Source: Bacilli bacterium
GTDB lineage: Bacteria > Bacillota_I > Bacilli_A > RFN20 > CAG-826
DNA length: 64,000 nucleotides
Reading direction: 5' to 3'
Assembly (NCBI GenBank): GCA_022482735.1
Contig: JAKVOO010000001.1
Location: 243,699-307,698, forward strand
The position numbers and the translations under genes were made by a program. The notes under the pieces are model-generated. The model was not told where the DNA came from and made no database searches. It saw only the letters and a list, made by a program, of their open reading frames with translations. Shown piece by piece: positions 1 through 8,905 of the stretch; positions within the stretch are counted from its first letter, which is position 1; every line of letters begins with the position of its first letter.

Positions 1-1038
1 TTATGGCAAACTGAATCTTCATTTTGATATTGCCCCAAAGTACACTACAGTTGGCAATTATAGTTATTACGATAGTATTCTCAATGGCTATGAGGACATG
101 ATTGCCGAGGCTTTGGATAGTCTTGATGAGACGATTGATTTTAGCCAATATGATAACAATGACGACGGTTACATTGATAGTATAGCCTTTATCTATTCGG
201 TTCAGTATGCTCATCGCGAGGATAACAATATTTGGTGGGCATTTGTTTATCATTCTAACTTCTTTACCCCGGCATATCCAACCATTGATGGAGTGGAATT
301 TGGTCACTATATGTGGGCCAGTTATGCGTTTATGAAAGATTCACTCGGCATTCCTACTACTGTAAATGCCGAGACCTACATTCATGAATTTGGCCATCTA
401 TTAGGAATGCCCGATTTATATTCTAGCTCCTACAATGTCGGACCGGTCGGCGGGTGGGACATGATGGACTATAACTGCGCTGATCATGGTCCTTTTAATA
501 AGCTGATGTGGGGATGGAATCGTCCATTAGTGGCGCAAAAAGGTTACCAATATGATGTAACTCTTGATAGTTATTCGCTTGATACAGATGGCGAAAATAG
601 TGTCTTACTTATTCCTCGAGGTTCGGCTAATCTTGATGACGGTGATGCGTTTGATGAATACTTGCTGGTTATGTATTATACTCCTGATGGTTTATACCAA
701 GGACACCGCGTATCCAACCCCAATATATCGCAGCCAGCCAGGAGTGGTTGTCTATAAGATTAATGCCGCCTTATCGTCTAAGCCAAATGTCTGGCAATTC
801 TTTATGTACAACAATCAGGGAACAAGCAACTTTATCGTCGAAATTCTTGAAAATGATTTTAATGATAGTATTCCCTGGCAATTCATCTTATATTAGCTAC
901 TCGGACTTTCTTACCGAAGGGACATTTGATTTATCGGCTTATCGGTGGAATCCAAGCACGAAATCACCGATTAATGTCAAAATTACTTTAGAGAGCAAAG
1001 ATTCTGCGAGTGCCGATTTACATGTTGAGTATTTATAA
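1..1038 (+). CDS. Secreted M6-type zinc metalloprotease, 5'-truncated, two frameshifts
   Basis: Partial gene entering from the left edge (frame starts at base 2). The translation carries the zincin motif HEFGHLLGMPDLY near nt 380-420, followed by GGWDMMDYN and NKLMWGW, the arrangement seen in M6 (immune inhibitor A-like) peptidases. The two His and Glu of HExxH and the following Gly/Asp fit metal binding and catalysis. Reading breaks twice: near 735-745 (an extra c in gccagg) and near 872 (an extra c in attccctgg). Removing one base at each site gives continuous protein to the TAA at 1036-1038. The start and signal peptide lie outside the window. Export is inferred from the family and from the lipoprotein neighbours. 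Its substrate cannot be read from the sequence. Confidence 0.8.
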
Positions 1039-1514
1039 AAATTAATTGCCAATCTTTCGCTCTTATGCGTTAATTCAATCCATAATAATCCGTTTAAGTT
1101 GATTGCTTGTTCTTTACTTGACTTCAGTATTGAATAGCAATCAACTTTTAATTATTTTATAAAAGTATTAATTTTTTTCGACAACTAATCTAAATTGTGG
1201 TAGCATATACCGGACTAAAGAAGTGCTATTAAAAGACAAATTTAGCATTTCGCCTTAACTTAAATTAATAAACAAAATGGAGATATTGAAGGATTTATGA
1301 ACATTTCAGCTACCGGCCGCCGAACGATGGGAAAAAGCTATACGGCTCAAGTATTAGTTTATATATAGGCAAAGAATAATTTGTTAGCTGTATTGGTCAT
1401 AATTTATTAAACAATTAATAATTTTGACGCTTGAAATCGGACTATCGTAAAAATTCTCGATGCACAAAAGAACACTGTTTATTAATGCAATTACTTAAAA
1501 ACGAAAGGATATTT
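1039..1514. other. Intergenic region with inverted repeat and weak promoter-like sites
   Basis: AT-rich stretch with no convincing gene. It holds the inverted repeat described separately at 1096-1147. A 23-codon open frame at 1297-1368 has AAGGA nearby, but nothing recognisable in its product. A TTGACG at 1424-1429, 18 bases before TAAAAA, could serve the endonuclease gene. The open frame of that gene extends upstream to 1431, but the Shine-Dalgarno and signal peptide point to 1515. Confidence 0.4.
1096..1147 (+). terminator. 12-bp perfect inverted repeat, probable terminator of the protease gene
   Basis: AAGTTGATTGCT (1096-1107) is exactly complementary to AGCAATCAACTT (1136-1147), with a 28-nt loop and a T-rich tail. 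It lies about 60 bases after the protease stop codon. The long loop is unusual for a terminator, so an attenuator or protein-binding site is possible. Confidence 0.5.
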
Positions 1515-2414
1515 ATGAAACTTAAAAAAATGGCCTTGCCATTAATTATTATGCTTTTAGTCGGCTGTGCAAACGACCGTACCAGTTCAAATTCAACTAC
1601 TTCTTTACCAAGTAGTGATTCCACTACGACCAGTATTGAAGAACCCACTTCCGAGAGTAGCTCTTCAAGCAGTGAAGAGCAATCAACCAGTGATGACTCA
1701 TCCGATTCTAGTATGCCAGAACCTACTGGCTATTACGCTTCAATTAGCAATTCGTTAGAAGGCAATAATTTACTTGCCGCTTTGCGGAGTTTAAACTCTA
1801 GCAAACGGAAAAGAACCATCGGCTATAAGAACTTTGGTCAATATTACCCGATAACTGATGGCGATCCAACTAATTCCAACAATATTATTTCCTTCTATTC
1901 GGGTACTTCGGTTAAATTTTCCGGTTCTTTTTCAGGATCAGTTAACCGGGAACACGTATGGCCTAATAGCCGCGGAGGTAATTACGTTGAAGCTGATATT
2001 CATATGCCACGTCCAACAATTACGAGTGAAAATGGCTCACGCGGCAATTCATTTTATGTCGAGGGTATGAAATCATCCAGTAACGGCTGGGACCCCGCGA
2101 TGGAATCGTTCGGAAAAGAAAAATATCGGGGCATATCCGCCAGGATTATCTTCTACTGCGTTGTTGCCAGCAGTAATTTAAGTTTGGTGGATACAAATAA
2201 TGATAGTACTGGAAATAATACCATGGGCAAGTTAAGCGATTTACTATCATGGAATTTACGTTACGGAATTGATTCTACTGAGAATCAACGCAACGAGGCT
2301 ATCGCTTCCGACGCAATCCAAGGAAATCGAAATCCTTTCATTGATCATCCGGAGTATGCCTGCAAGATTTGGGGTAATTACAATAGCAACACGCGCAGTG
2401 TGTGCGGATTATAA
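1515..2414 (+). CDS. Endonuclease I-family extracellular nuclease lipoprotein
   Basis: Start chosen at ATG 1515, which follows GAAAGGAT and opens a lipoprotein signal peptide ending in LLVGC (lipobox Cys about residue 18). A Ser/Thr/Glu-rich linker of about 50 residues precedes the catalytic domain. The domain has NREHVWPNSRGG, the His-containing core of the endonuclease I (EndA/NucM) family, followed by EADIHMPRP and RGNSFY, which fit the metal and substrate site. About 299 residues. It is expected to be tethered to the outer face of the membrane and to cut DNA or RNA nonspecifically for nutrient scavenging. That role is inferred from the family. A terminator follows. Confidence 0.85.
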   Translation: MKLKKMALPLIIMLLVGCANDRTSSNSTTSLPSSDSTTTSIEEPTSESSSSSSEEQSTSDDSSDSSMPEPTGYYASISNSLEGNNLLAALRSLNSSKRKRTIGYKNFGQYYPITDGDPTNSNNIISFYSGTSVKFSGSFSGSVNREHVWPNSRGGNYVEADIHMPRPTITSENGSRGNSFYVEGMKSSSNGWDPAMESFGKEKYRGISARIIFYCVVASSNLSLVDTNNDSTGNNTMGKLSDLLSWNLRYGIDSTENQRNEAIASDAIQGNRNPFIDHPEYACKIWGNYNSNTRSVCGL

Positions 2415-2443
2415 CCATCTCATCTTGTTATAAATTTTTATTT

Positions 2444-2486
2444 AGCGCCTTTATCAAGCCTCCTAACGGTTTAAAGGCGCTTTTTT
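2444..2486 (+). terminator. Rho-independent terminator after the nuclease gene
   Basis: AGCGCCTTTA (2444-2453) pairs with TAAAGGCGCT (2472-2481) around an 18-nt loop and runs into six T residues. Confidence 0.85.
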
Positions 2487-2673
2487 ATGCTCAATAGTTT
2501 ATTTAACGACCCTAATGATATCGCTGGATTAAATAACATTATGATAGTTATTATCTAAACGATAGTTTTATTACTAAAATTTTATGTACGAAAAGCGAGA
2601 AGTTGAATCCTATATTGTTAAAACTAATGTATACTCTTTTATGAGGTCTATCTGTTATACGAGGGAGAAGTGT

Positions 2674-3276
2674 ATGCGCGAAAAAGGCAGAATGCTAGAA
2701 GGCAAACTATATATAGCTCAAGATGAAGAACTTGCGAATATGAATCTAGAGGCGCGGAAACTAGTCGATATGTTTAATGCCACTCACTATGATGATTTCG
2801 AGGGCCGACAAAAAATACTTAAGAAATTGTTTGCTAAAACTGGCGCGTCAATCAATATTAATAAACCGTTCCTTTGTGATTATGGTTCCAACATTTATAT
2901 TGGAGAAAATTTTTATGCCAATTATGACTGTATTCTTCTTGATGTTAATAAAATAATTATCGGGAATAACGTCATGCTTGGTCCACGGGTTAGCCTTTTG
3001 ACCGCTGGACATCCCATTGATAAAGATGTGCGTAACCAACAGTTAGAATATGGAAAAGAAATTATTATCGGAAATGATGTTTGGATTGGTGGACAGGTGG
3101 TCATTAATCCGGGAGTTACCATCGGCTCAAATGTTGTTATAGGCTCCGGATCGATTGTTACGCATGATATTCCAGATAATGTCGTTGCTGCTGGAAATCC
3201 CTGTCGAGTAATTCGTAAAATTGATGGTCAAGATAAAGTGTATTGGGAAAAATTACGCGATGAATATTTTCAGTAA
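2674..3276 (+). CDS. Sugar O-acetyltransferase (maltose/galactoside acetyltransferase type)
   Basis: Left-handed beta-helix (hexapeptide repeat) acetyltransferase of about 200 residues, which would transfer acetyl from acetyl-CoA to a sugar hydroxyl. The open frame extends upstream to 2584, but ATG 2674 has GAGGGAG 8 bases before it and starts at the family's usual N-terminus (EKGRMLEGKLYIAQDEEL). An N-terminal helical segment with CDYGSNIYIGENFYANYDC is followed by repeats such as IIIGNNVMLGP, the presumed catalytic His in TAGHPID, and IGNDVWIGG. The end (VAAGNPCRVIRKI) is typical. Substrate is unknown; the family is broad. It stands alone between terminator and intergenic DNA. Confidence 0.88.
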   Translation: MREKGRMLEGKLYIAQDEELANMNLEARKLVDMFNATHYDDFEGRQKILKKLFAKTGASININKPFLCDYGSNIYIGENFYANYDCILLDVNKIIIGNNVMLGPRVSLLTAGHPIDKDVRNQQLEYGKEIIIGNDVWIGGQVVINPGVTIGSNVVIGSGSIVTHDIPDNVVAAGNPCRVIRKIDGQDKVYWEKLRDEYFQ

Positions 3277-3647
3277 TAAGAGTATTTAGCAAACTATTAT
3301 TGCTTTCATGCATAAATATTAAATTTTCGCGATAATACAAAAAAGGTGCTTTTCAAGATAAACTATACTTTTTAATTATATTTTCGACATGAGCTGTTTA
3401 TCAAAAGAATACCCTATAATGTAGTAAGTAACTTCGCTTGCATATAACGAAGAAAACATTTTTTTGCAATTAGAATCTAATCGTTAGATTATGATTTTTT
3501 ATGACTAATTTCAAATTATATTTTCCATAATACGATTTTCATTGCTGAATATCGCTCTTTTATTACACTGCATCTACTATTCAAGAACATATATAAGAAT
3601 ATTAACTTGGTAATTATAGAATAATTAATTACAAGGGGGATTTTTTG
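3277..3647. other. Intergenic, AT-rich
   Basis: No gene or RNA recognised. A TATAAT at about 3414-3419 lacks a good -35. Just before the next gene there is an AT-rich stretch and a strong Shine-Dalgarno (AAGGGGGA), so the promoter of the lipoprotein gene probably lies in the last 100 bases. Confidence 0.35.
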
Positions 3648-4268
3648 ATGTCAAGTAAGTTGAATACAATATTAATTACTTCCGCGCTTCTACTTACTGG
3701 ATGCGCGTCGATTGGTGAAGGCAGTAGTAATAGTTCACTAGATTCTGCTACAAGCGATTCCGTTATTAGCTTGCCCAACTCGGATAGTTATATTAATTCA
3801 TATGATCAATATGTTTATACTTACCGCACCTTTGTAGAATTGATGGAAGCTCCAAAAATTATTGCTCAAGATAACTATTCCTTCCAAAGTCTTGCCATCG
3901 AGTTTGAGGAAGTCAACCAGTATCGAATTACCGTATCTATTTCTAATCAAGGTAAGCCTTGGCTTGGAATTCAATCGATGGGTCATGGACAGTTCATTAT
4001 TGAAGAACAAAGAGTGAATGTTTCGTATTATTTTCTTATCAATGCTTTTGATTATTATTTAACAGAGGAAATTAATCTAGATGAATGTGTTTTGACCCTA
4101 GACACGGAAACTCAACAAGCAGATTATCTATCCTATTTTGTTACCTATCGCAATATAAGTTTTGATACGATAAACGTCTATACAAATGAATCTAATCAAG
4201 AATTGCCTGAAATTGATTACTCAGCATTCTTAATGTCTAAACTTAGAACCCTAAGCAACGACGATTAG
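3648..4268 (+). CDS. Putative lipoprotein of unknown function
   Basis: About 206 residues starting at ATG 3648, after AAGGGGGA. A TTG three bases upstream is an alternative start. A short signal peptide ends in LLLTGC (lipobox), followed by a Ser/Asp/Asn-rich spacer, so the product should be a diacylglyceryl-anchored surface protein. The remaining roughly 150 residues are mixed polar/aromatic with no motif I recognise. The same linker style occurs in the nuclease and metallo-hydrolase lipoproteins on either side, suggesting a shared secretory class. No function is assigned. Confidence 0.7.
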   Translation: MSSKLNTILITSALLLTGCASIGEGSSNSSLDSATSDSVISLPNSDSYINSYDQYVYTYRTFVELMEAPKIIAQDNYSFQSLAIEFEEVNQYRITVSISNQGKPWLGIQSMGHGQFIIEEQRVNVSYYFLINAFDYYLTEEINLDECVLTLDTETQQADYLSYFVTYRNISFDTINVYTNESNQELPEIDYSAFLMSKLRTLSNDD

Positions 4269-4645
4269 AAGCGGTAAATATCGTTTGATGAAACAAATGT
4301 GTGTTTTACACACTTTCGAACCGAACTAAGTACTATGCATGATATATTTTTGGGTAACATTTTAATGGCATATTTACTTAATGGGTAAGGTAAAAAATAA
4401 ATTAAAATCAATTTTGAATTTGGGAAATATAGACATTAAATGGCTAACGATAACTTATACTATTTCTCATCGGTATCTTAAAGCTCATATGGCATTTTAG
4501 TTTGCCCTTTTTTATTGGAAAATATAATCAAATATTCTATTAAGTTACCAATAAAAAAACAACAAAGTTATTTAAGATATATATTTTTAATTTGCTATAA
4601 TAAACACACTAAACAATTATCTTTGGATGAATTGGGAGGACGATT
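4269..4645. other. Intergenic, AT-rich, with a short hairpin and a promoter
   Basis: A small perfect hairpin (GTGTGT, three T, ACACAC at 4299-4313) follows the lipoprotein gene and may be a weak terminator. The end of the gap holds the extended -10 promoter listed separately. Nothing else recognised. Confidence 0.4.
4572..4601 (+). promoter_or_regulatory. Sigma-A promoter with extended -10
   Basis: TTAAGA (4572-4577), an 18-base spacer ending in TGC, then TATAAT (4596-4601). It lies 45 bases before the metallo-hydrolase start, which has GGGAGG as Shine-Dalgarno. Confidence 0.6.
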
Positions 4646-6050
4646 ATGAAGAGATTAAAGTATTCGCTGGTGATATTATTGGCAATTATGACTGGATGTT
4701 CACATAATCAGTCTTATTCTAGTCAATCGTCTTTTAATGTCACTGACACTTCGGATAGCGACAATCATAGCGACGAGTCCAGTCTATCTAACGATTCATC
4801 TTCCTTATCGAGCCAGGATGACAATGATGCTTTTAGCAGCCGAATTTTAGATATGGTTTCAACGGAAATCTTTCCCCGAGAAAGTGATGCCCTTTCGCCA
4901 GTGTTGACTCCCTATGATGAAAATGCCATTTTAGGAAGCGCTGCTCATCCTTTATTGAACCAAGTAGATTCATCCTATTTAGAGATTATTTCATTTGAAC
5001 AACCATCTCAATATGGTGACGCTTTTTTGATTAAAGCGGATAATGCCGAAATAATTGTCGACTTCGGCAATTACGCCGATACAGATTATGATGATGGCAC
5101 GACATATGGTTCCTACTTAACTGAACAATACAATAAATATATTACCGATCAAAAATTAGAGTTGATGATTGTCTCTCATCCCCATTCAGATCATATCGGG
5201 GGATTGGATGGTTTTACGAACTCACACGTAAATAGGAATAGATATGCTAGTTGATTACGGATATCGTGGCTATAATGATTCAAATTACTACACCTCCATT
5301 CGTAGTCATATGGATCAGTGGGAAGGCGTTTATCATTCGGTTTATGACTGCGTAAATAATCTTCACAATGCGCTAGGCCGTACCTATGTTACCCCGGAAT
5401 TGTTCATCGATTGGATTGATAGTGGATTTTATCAATCTAATTCCGAGCAAGATTCAAGTAATTTGACTTATCAAGGGCAAGCGATTGAAGATCTAAATAT
5501 TACCAGTGTTCAAGCAATACTGAATTATCGAAATTTTTCCTTTTATCTCAGTGGCGATATGCAAAATTCAACTTCGTACGGCATAATTGATGGCGAAAGT
5601 ATAATGGTGGAAAACAATCAGCATAATTCTTCTTTTCATCAAGTTACGATGCTAAAAGTTGGCCATCATGGCTCAGGAACCGCTACCTATGCTCCCCTAC
5701 TCGAGTACTTGATGCCTGAGCTAGGGGTCATATCCGCTGGACGGGTGGAAGCAACTAACACCTATGGCAATAAATTTGGAGCATGCTCTAATCACCCGCA
5801 TGTCGCAACCTTAAATCGGCTAAAAGCGGCAAAGGTTAAGACCTATTTAAATTCAGCCAGTGGTACGCTTCACTTTGTAACAAATGGCGAAATAAATAGC
5901 CCCGTATATTTTATTGGGTCACCGCTTAAATCATCATTATATGGCGGTCAAAACAATCACTCCAATATCTTAGATGCACCTATTGGTAGCAACTATGATA
6001 TAAGTAATGACCTCTGGTCATCGGCCTTTTATAATGCTTGCCACATTTAA
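4646..6050 (+). CDS. Lipoprotein with ComEC-like metallo-beta-lactamase domain, frameshifted
   Basis: Starts with a lipoprotein signal (lipobox MTGC) and an Asn/Ser/Asp-rich linker of about 50 residues. A metallo-beta-lactamase-fold hydrolase follows, with the metal motif SHPHSDHIGG and, later, a YLSGDMQNS stretch and KVGHHGSGT as in the C-terminal domain of ComEC. Near 5234 an extra g (aataggaatag) breaks the frame. Removing it joins HVNR directly to IDMLVDYGY and gives about 467 residues. The competence channel itself is absent, so this is a stand-alone surface hydrolase. A nuclease or phosphodiesterase role is inferred from the fold. A small membrane-protein gene follows within 20 bases, possibly co-transcribed. 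Confidence 0.8.
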
Positions 6051-6067
6051 TGGGAAAGAAGTATGTT

Positions 6068-6682
6068 ATGAGCAAGATTCGTGAACTTATTTCTCGTTAT
6101 CAAAATATGTCGTATAAACAACGAGCCCATTTTTCTTCGACAATATCAATGATCGGCAATTTTGTTTTTGCCGCGGGTAAAATAATAGTGGCCATTTTTC
6201 TCGGCTCAATATTTATCGCGATAAGTGGTTTTGCGACATTAGCAATTGGTGGCGCAAAAATACAGTATTTTCTTCATCAATATAAGGGTAAATCACTTAA
6301 ATTGGTGCCGATAATACTCCTAGTGTTTAGTTTTATATATATTACATATATGATTTTACAAATTATCTTTATTCACCAATCGGTCGATATAGGAACGATA
6401 CCCGCTATTACAGTGGCGGCGATATCTTTTTTAGAAATTGGCTTAGCAATATCGGGACTTCTGCGGGCAAGAAAAAAATCTAACCGGGAGTTACTGTCAT
6501 TAAAAATTATCAATCTTTGTTCCGCCTTGACGGCAATTGTTTTAACCCAATCGGTCCTTTTGGCCTTAAACACTGGCACCTTAAGCCATTACATTTATGA
6601 TGCGAGTTTTGGTATCGGCATTGGCCTTATATGTGCTTCAATGGCAATTATTCTTTTATTTAATATTAAAAGAAATAACTGA
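6068..6682 (+). CDS. Multi-pass membrane protein of unknown function
   Basis: About 204 residues from ATG 6068, which follows GGGAAAGAAG; in-frame starts exist upstream at 6050 and 6038. After a short basic amphipathic N-terminus there are about six hydrophobic segments, two in the first 60 residues, then at roughly 75-100, 110-130, 140-165 and 180-200, separated by short charged loops (RARKKSNRE). No conserved motif recognised. It begins 17 bases after the metallo-hydrolase stop, so the two may be one transcript. Confidence 0.65.
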   Translation: MSKIRELISRYQNMSYKQRAHFSSTISMIGNFVFAAGKIIVAIFLGSIFIAISGFATLAIGGAKIQYFLHQYKGKSLKLVPIILLVFSFIYITYMILQIIFIHQSVDIGTIPAITVAAISFLEIGLAISGLLRARKKSNRELLSLKIINLCSALTAIVLTQSVLLALNTGTLSHYIYDASFGIGIGLICASMAIILLFNIKRNN

Positions 6683-6734
6683 CACTTTCCAAAAACAGCA
6701 GTCATATATTGTATACTATGACAAAGGAGATACT

Positions 6735-6941
6735 ATGAGTAAATTTGAACCCTTGTGGCAGGCACTTCAGACAAATGGAAGCGCCACTATTACCCTGTCT
6801 TTTTTAGATATTGAAAACATTTTGTCTTTTCCATTGGATCATTCCTTCCTAACTTATAAAAAGGAAGCAATTAACTATGGTTATCAGGTGAAAAAAATTT
6901 CTTTGAAAGGTCAATGGATCATTTTTGATCATTTAAAATAA
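6735..6941 (+). CDS. Small conserved cytoplasmic protein (DUF7662-like)
   Basis: 68 residues from ATG 6735, preceded by AAAGGAGA at good spacing; a longer in-frame extension upstream lacks such a site. The sequence contains LSFLDIENILSFPLDHSFL followed by a YKKEAINYGYQVKKIS stretch. This resembles a widespread small bacterial protein family that often appears as a domain next to restriction or DUF proteins. The family name is from memory and should be checked. The function is unknown. A DUF6273-type gene follows 11 bases later. Confidence 0.6.
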   Translation: MSKFEPLWQALQTNGSATITLSFLDIENILSFPLDHSFLTYKKEAINYGYQVKKISLKGQWIIFDHLK

Positions 6942-6952
6942 TGGAATAACAA

Positions 6953-7564
6953 ATGAAAAAAGGCGATAAAATTAGGTTTGGAAAATATTTTTGGCGGATT
7001 ATAGATGTTCAAACGGATAAAGTGTTAATAATAACGGATGAAATTATCGAGCAACGGAATTATCACACGCAAAAAGTGAATATCGACTGGGAGCATTCTT
7101 CAATTCGAAGCTACCTCAATAATGAATTTTTCACTCAGTTTTCATTAAGCGAGCAAAAACAAATAATTCCAGTTGTTAATAAAAATAAAGCTAACAATTG
7201 GTATCAAACTGAAGCTGGAAATGATACTACTGATCTTGTTTTTTTACTTTCGCTTGAGGAGGTTGCTAAATATTACTTTGGTGATAGCAGTGCATTACTT
7301 GATAACCCGAAGCCAAAACAACGATATTGGTTTGAGCGCAAAGACGTGAACAATAGTTTAAGAAGAGCAATATACCAAAACTATATTTGGTGGTGGTGGA
7401 CAAGAACGCCAGGGAAAAATCAGCGCGTAAGCGTTTATATTCATGGTGACGGAAATATCGGTATTCAAGGAAATGGCATATGCAATCCCTCATTTAACAC
7501 CCTTCATCCGATTAGCCAAAGTAATAAAGGTGGATTACGACCTGCTCTTTGGCTTAAAGTTTGA
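6953..7564 (+). CDS. DUF6273 domain protein
   Basis: 203 residues. The N-terminal KKGDKIRFGKYFWRIID, the central LNNEFFTQFSLSEQK, and the C-terminal WWWWTRTPG ... GGLRPALWLKV match the domain layout of DUF6273 proteins, which are common in Firmicutes and often surface or phage associated. There is no signal peptide here, so the protein appears cytoplasmic. It follows the small 68-residue gene closely and is probably translated from the same message. No biochemical role can be assigned. Confidence 0.75.
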   Translation: MKKGDKIRFGKYFWRIIDVQTDKVLIITDEIIEQRNYHTQKVNIDWEHSSIRSYLNNEFFTQFSLSEQKQIIPVVNKNKANNWYQTEAGNDTTDLVFLLSLEEVAKYYFGDSSALLDNPKPKQRYWFERKDVNNSLRRAIYQNYIWWWWTRTPGKNQRVSVYIHGDGNIGIQGNGICNPSFNTLHPISQSNKGGLRPALWLKV

Positions 7565-7668
7565 TTGATAAAGATAAATTTCTGCTCAAAGAAAACGATT
7601 TATAGTTAATATTAATTACATTTGTTAAAGTAGTTATATATTGTGATATACATTTAGGAGGGAATTTA

Positions 7669-8421
7669 ATGAAAAAGTATCAAGACATAAATTCCGAAGT
7701 TATTGATAAATGGGTAATGGAAGGTTGGGAATGGGGTAAACCGATTTCACATGAGGAGTTTTTACTTGCCAAAAAAGGAACTTGGCAAATGGTGCTAACC
7801 CCCAATGTGCCAGTGCCTCAAAGTTGGTTTCCCCTTTTAAAAGGAAAAAAAGTATTGGGGTTAGCTTCTGGAGGCGGACAACAGATGCCAATTTTTGCGG
7901 CTTTAGGAGCGGATTGTACAATATTAGACTATTCCTCTAAACAGCTTGAAAGCGAAGCGATGGTTGCCAATCGCGAAGGGTATAACATCAATATTGTTAA
8001 AGCCGATATGACAAAACGATTACCTTTTTTAGACAACAGTTTCGATTTTATTTTTCATCCTGTCTCCAACGTTTATATTGAGGATGTTGGACCAGTTTTT
8101 AATGAGTGTTATCGGATTTTGAAGAAAGGCGGAACAATGATTGCGGGATTAGATAATGGCATAAATTTTGCATTTGATGAAGATGAAGCTGTGCTTCGGT
8201 TTTCGTTGCCTTTTAATCCACTTAAAAACAAGGATCAATATGATTATATGATGAGTCACGATTATGGCATTCAGTTTTCGCATACTTTGAGTGAACAAAT
8301 TGGTGGCCAATTAAAAGCGGGCTTTCGTTTGCTTGATATTTATGAGGACACTAATTCGGAAGGCTACCTTAAAGAAAAAAATGTTCCTTCATTTATTGCT
8401 ACCCGGGTGATAAAGGAGTAG
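7669..8421 (+). CDS. Class I SAM-dependent methyltransferase
   Basis: 250 residues with a Rossmann-fold methyltransferase core. Motif I is KVLGLASGGGQQ, the acidic end of beta-2 is CTILDYSS, motif II/III is VKADMTKRLPF, and the post-motif is LDNSFDFIFHPVSNVYI with ECYRILKKGGTMIAG. ATG 7669 follows AGGAGGGAA. The first 60 residues form a separate N-terminal lid (WVMEGWEWGKPIS) common to one group of small-molecule methyltransferases. The substrate is unknown. The gene precedes ogt by 10 bases, so the two are likely co-transcribed. Confidence 0.85.
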   Translation: MKKYQDINSEVIDKWVMEGWEWGKPISHEEFLLAKKGTWQMVLTPNVPVPQSWFPLLKGKKVLGLASGGGQQMPIFAALGADCTILDYSSKQLESEAMVANREGYNINIVKADMTKRLPFLDNSFDFIFHPVSNVYIEDVGPVFNECYRILKKGGTMIAGLDNGINFAFDEDEAVLRFSLPFNPLKNKDQYDYMMSHDYGIQFSHTLSEQIGGQLKAGFRLLDIYEDTNSEGYLKEKNVPSFIATRVIKE

Positions 8422-8431
8422 TTAAGAGTAT

Positions 8432-8905
8432 ATGAGTACCTACTTTTCATATTTAAAAATTCAAGACATTACTTTGGTTATCACTGCGGATGAGAATGCT
8501 TTAATTAGCATTACCCGGGGCGACAATTTAAAAAAAGAATGCACTAATGCCATTACCAAGCAAGCAAAAGTCGAGCTTGCTGAGTTTTTTGCGGGCTCCC
8601 GTAAGTTTTTTTCCGTTGCCTTTAATCCAGTTGGTAGTGCTTTTGATAAAAAGGTTTGGCAAGCTATTGGGGAAATTCCTTATGGTGAAACACGTAGTTA
8701 TGCCCAAATTGCTTCGGCGATTGGAAATTCGCAGGCAAGTCGAGCCGTGGGCAATAGTTGTCACTCGAATCCGCTTCCATTTATTATTCCCTGTCATCGG
8801 GTGATTAAAACTTCTGGAGCGCTGGGAAATTATGGCTTTGGAAGTAATTTGAAGAAATACCTACTGACTTTAGAACACAACAGTATGGTAAAAGAGGAAG
8901 TATGA
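8432..8905 (+). CDS. ogt: Methylated-DNA--[protein]-cysteine S-methyltransferase
   Basis: 157 residues. Repairs O6-alkylguanine by irreversible transfer of the alkyl group to its own Cys. The active-site motif is IPCHRVI, preceded by SRAVGNSCHSNPLPF (helix-turn-helix and Asn hinge) and IPYGETRSYAQIA. The N-terminal domain is short, as in Ogt/MGMT rather than Ada. The downstream gene overlaps it by four bases (ATGA), indicating translational coupling. Its own Shine-Dalgarno is weak (ttaagag), consistent with coupling to the methyltransferase gene upstream. Confidence 0.93.
   Translation: MSTYFSYLKIQDITLVITADENALISITRGDNLKKECTNAITKQAKVELAEFFAGSRKFFSVAFNPVGSAFDKKVWQAIGEIPYGETRSYAQIASAIGNSQASRAVGNSCHSNPLPFIIPCHRVIKTSGALGNYGFGSNLKKYLLTLEHNSMVKEEV

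Noticed and set aside
1297..1368. 23-codon ORF with AAGGA upstream
   Set aside because: No recognisable product, length near chance; noted only in the gap entry.
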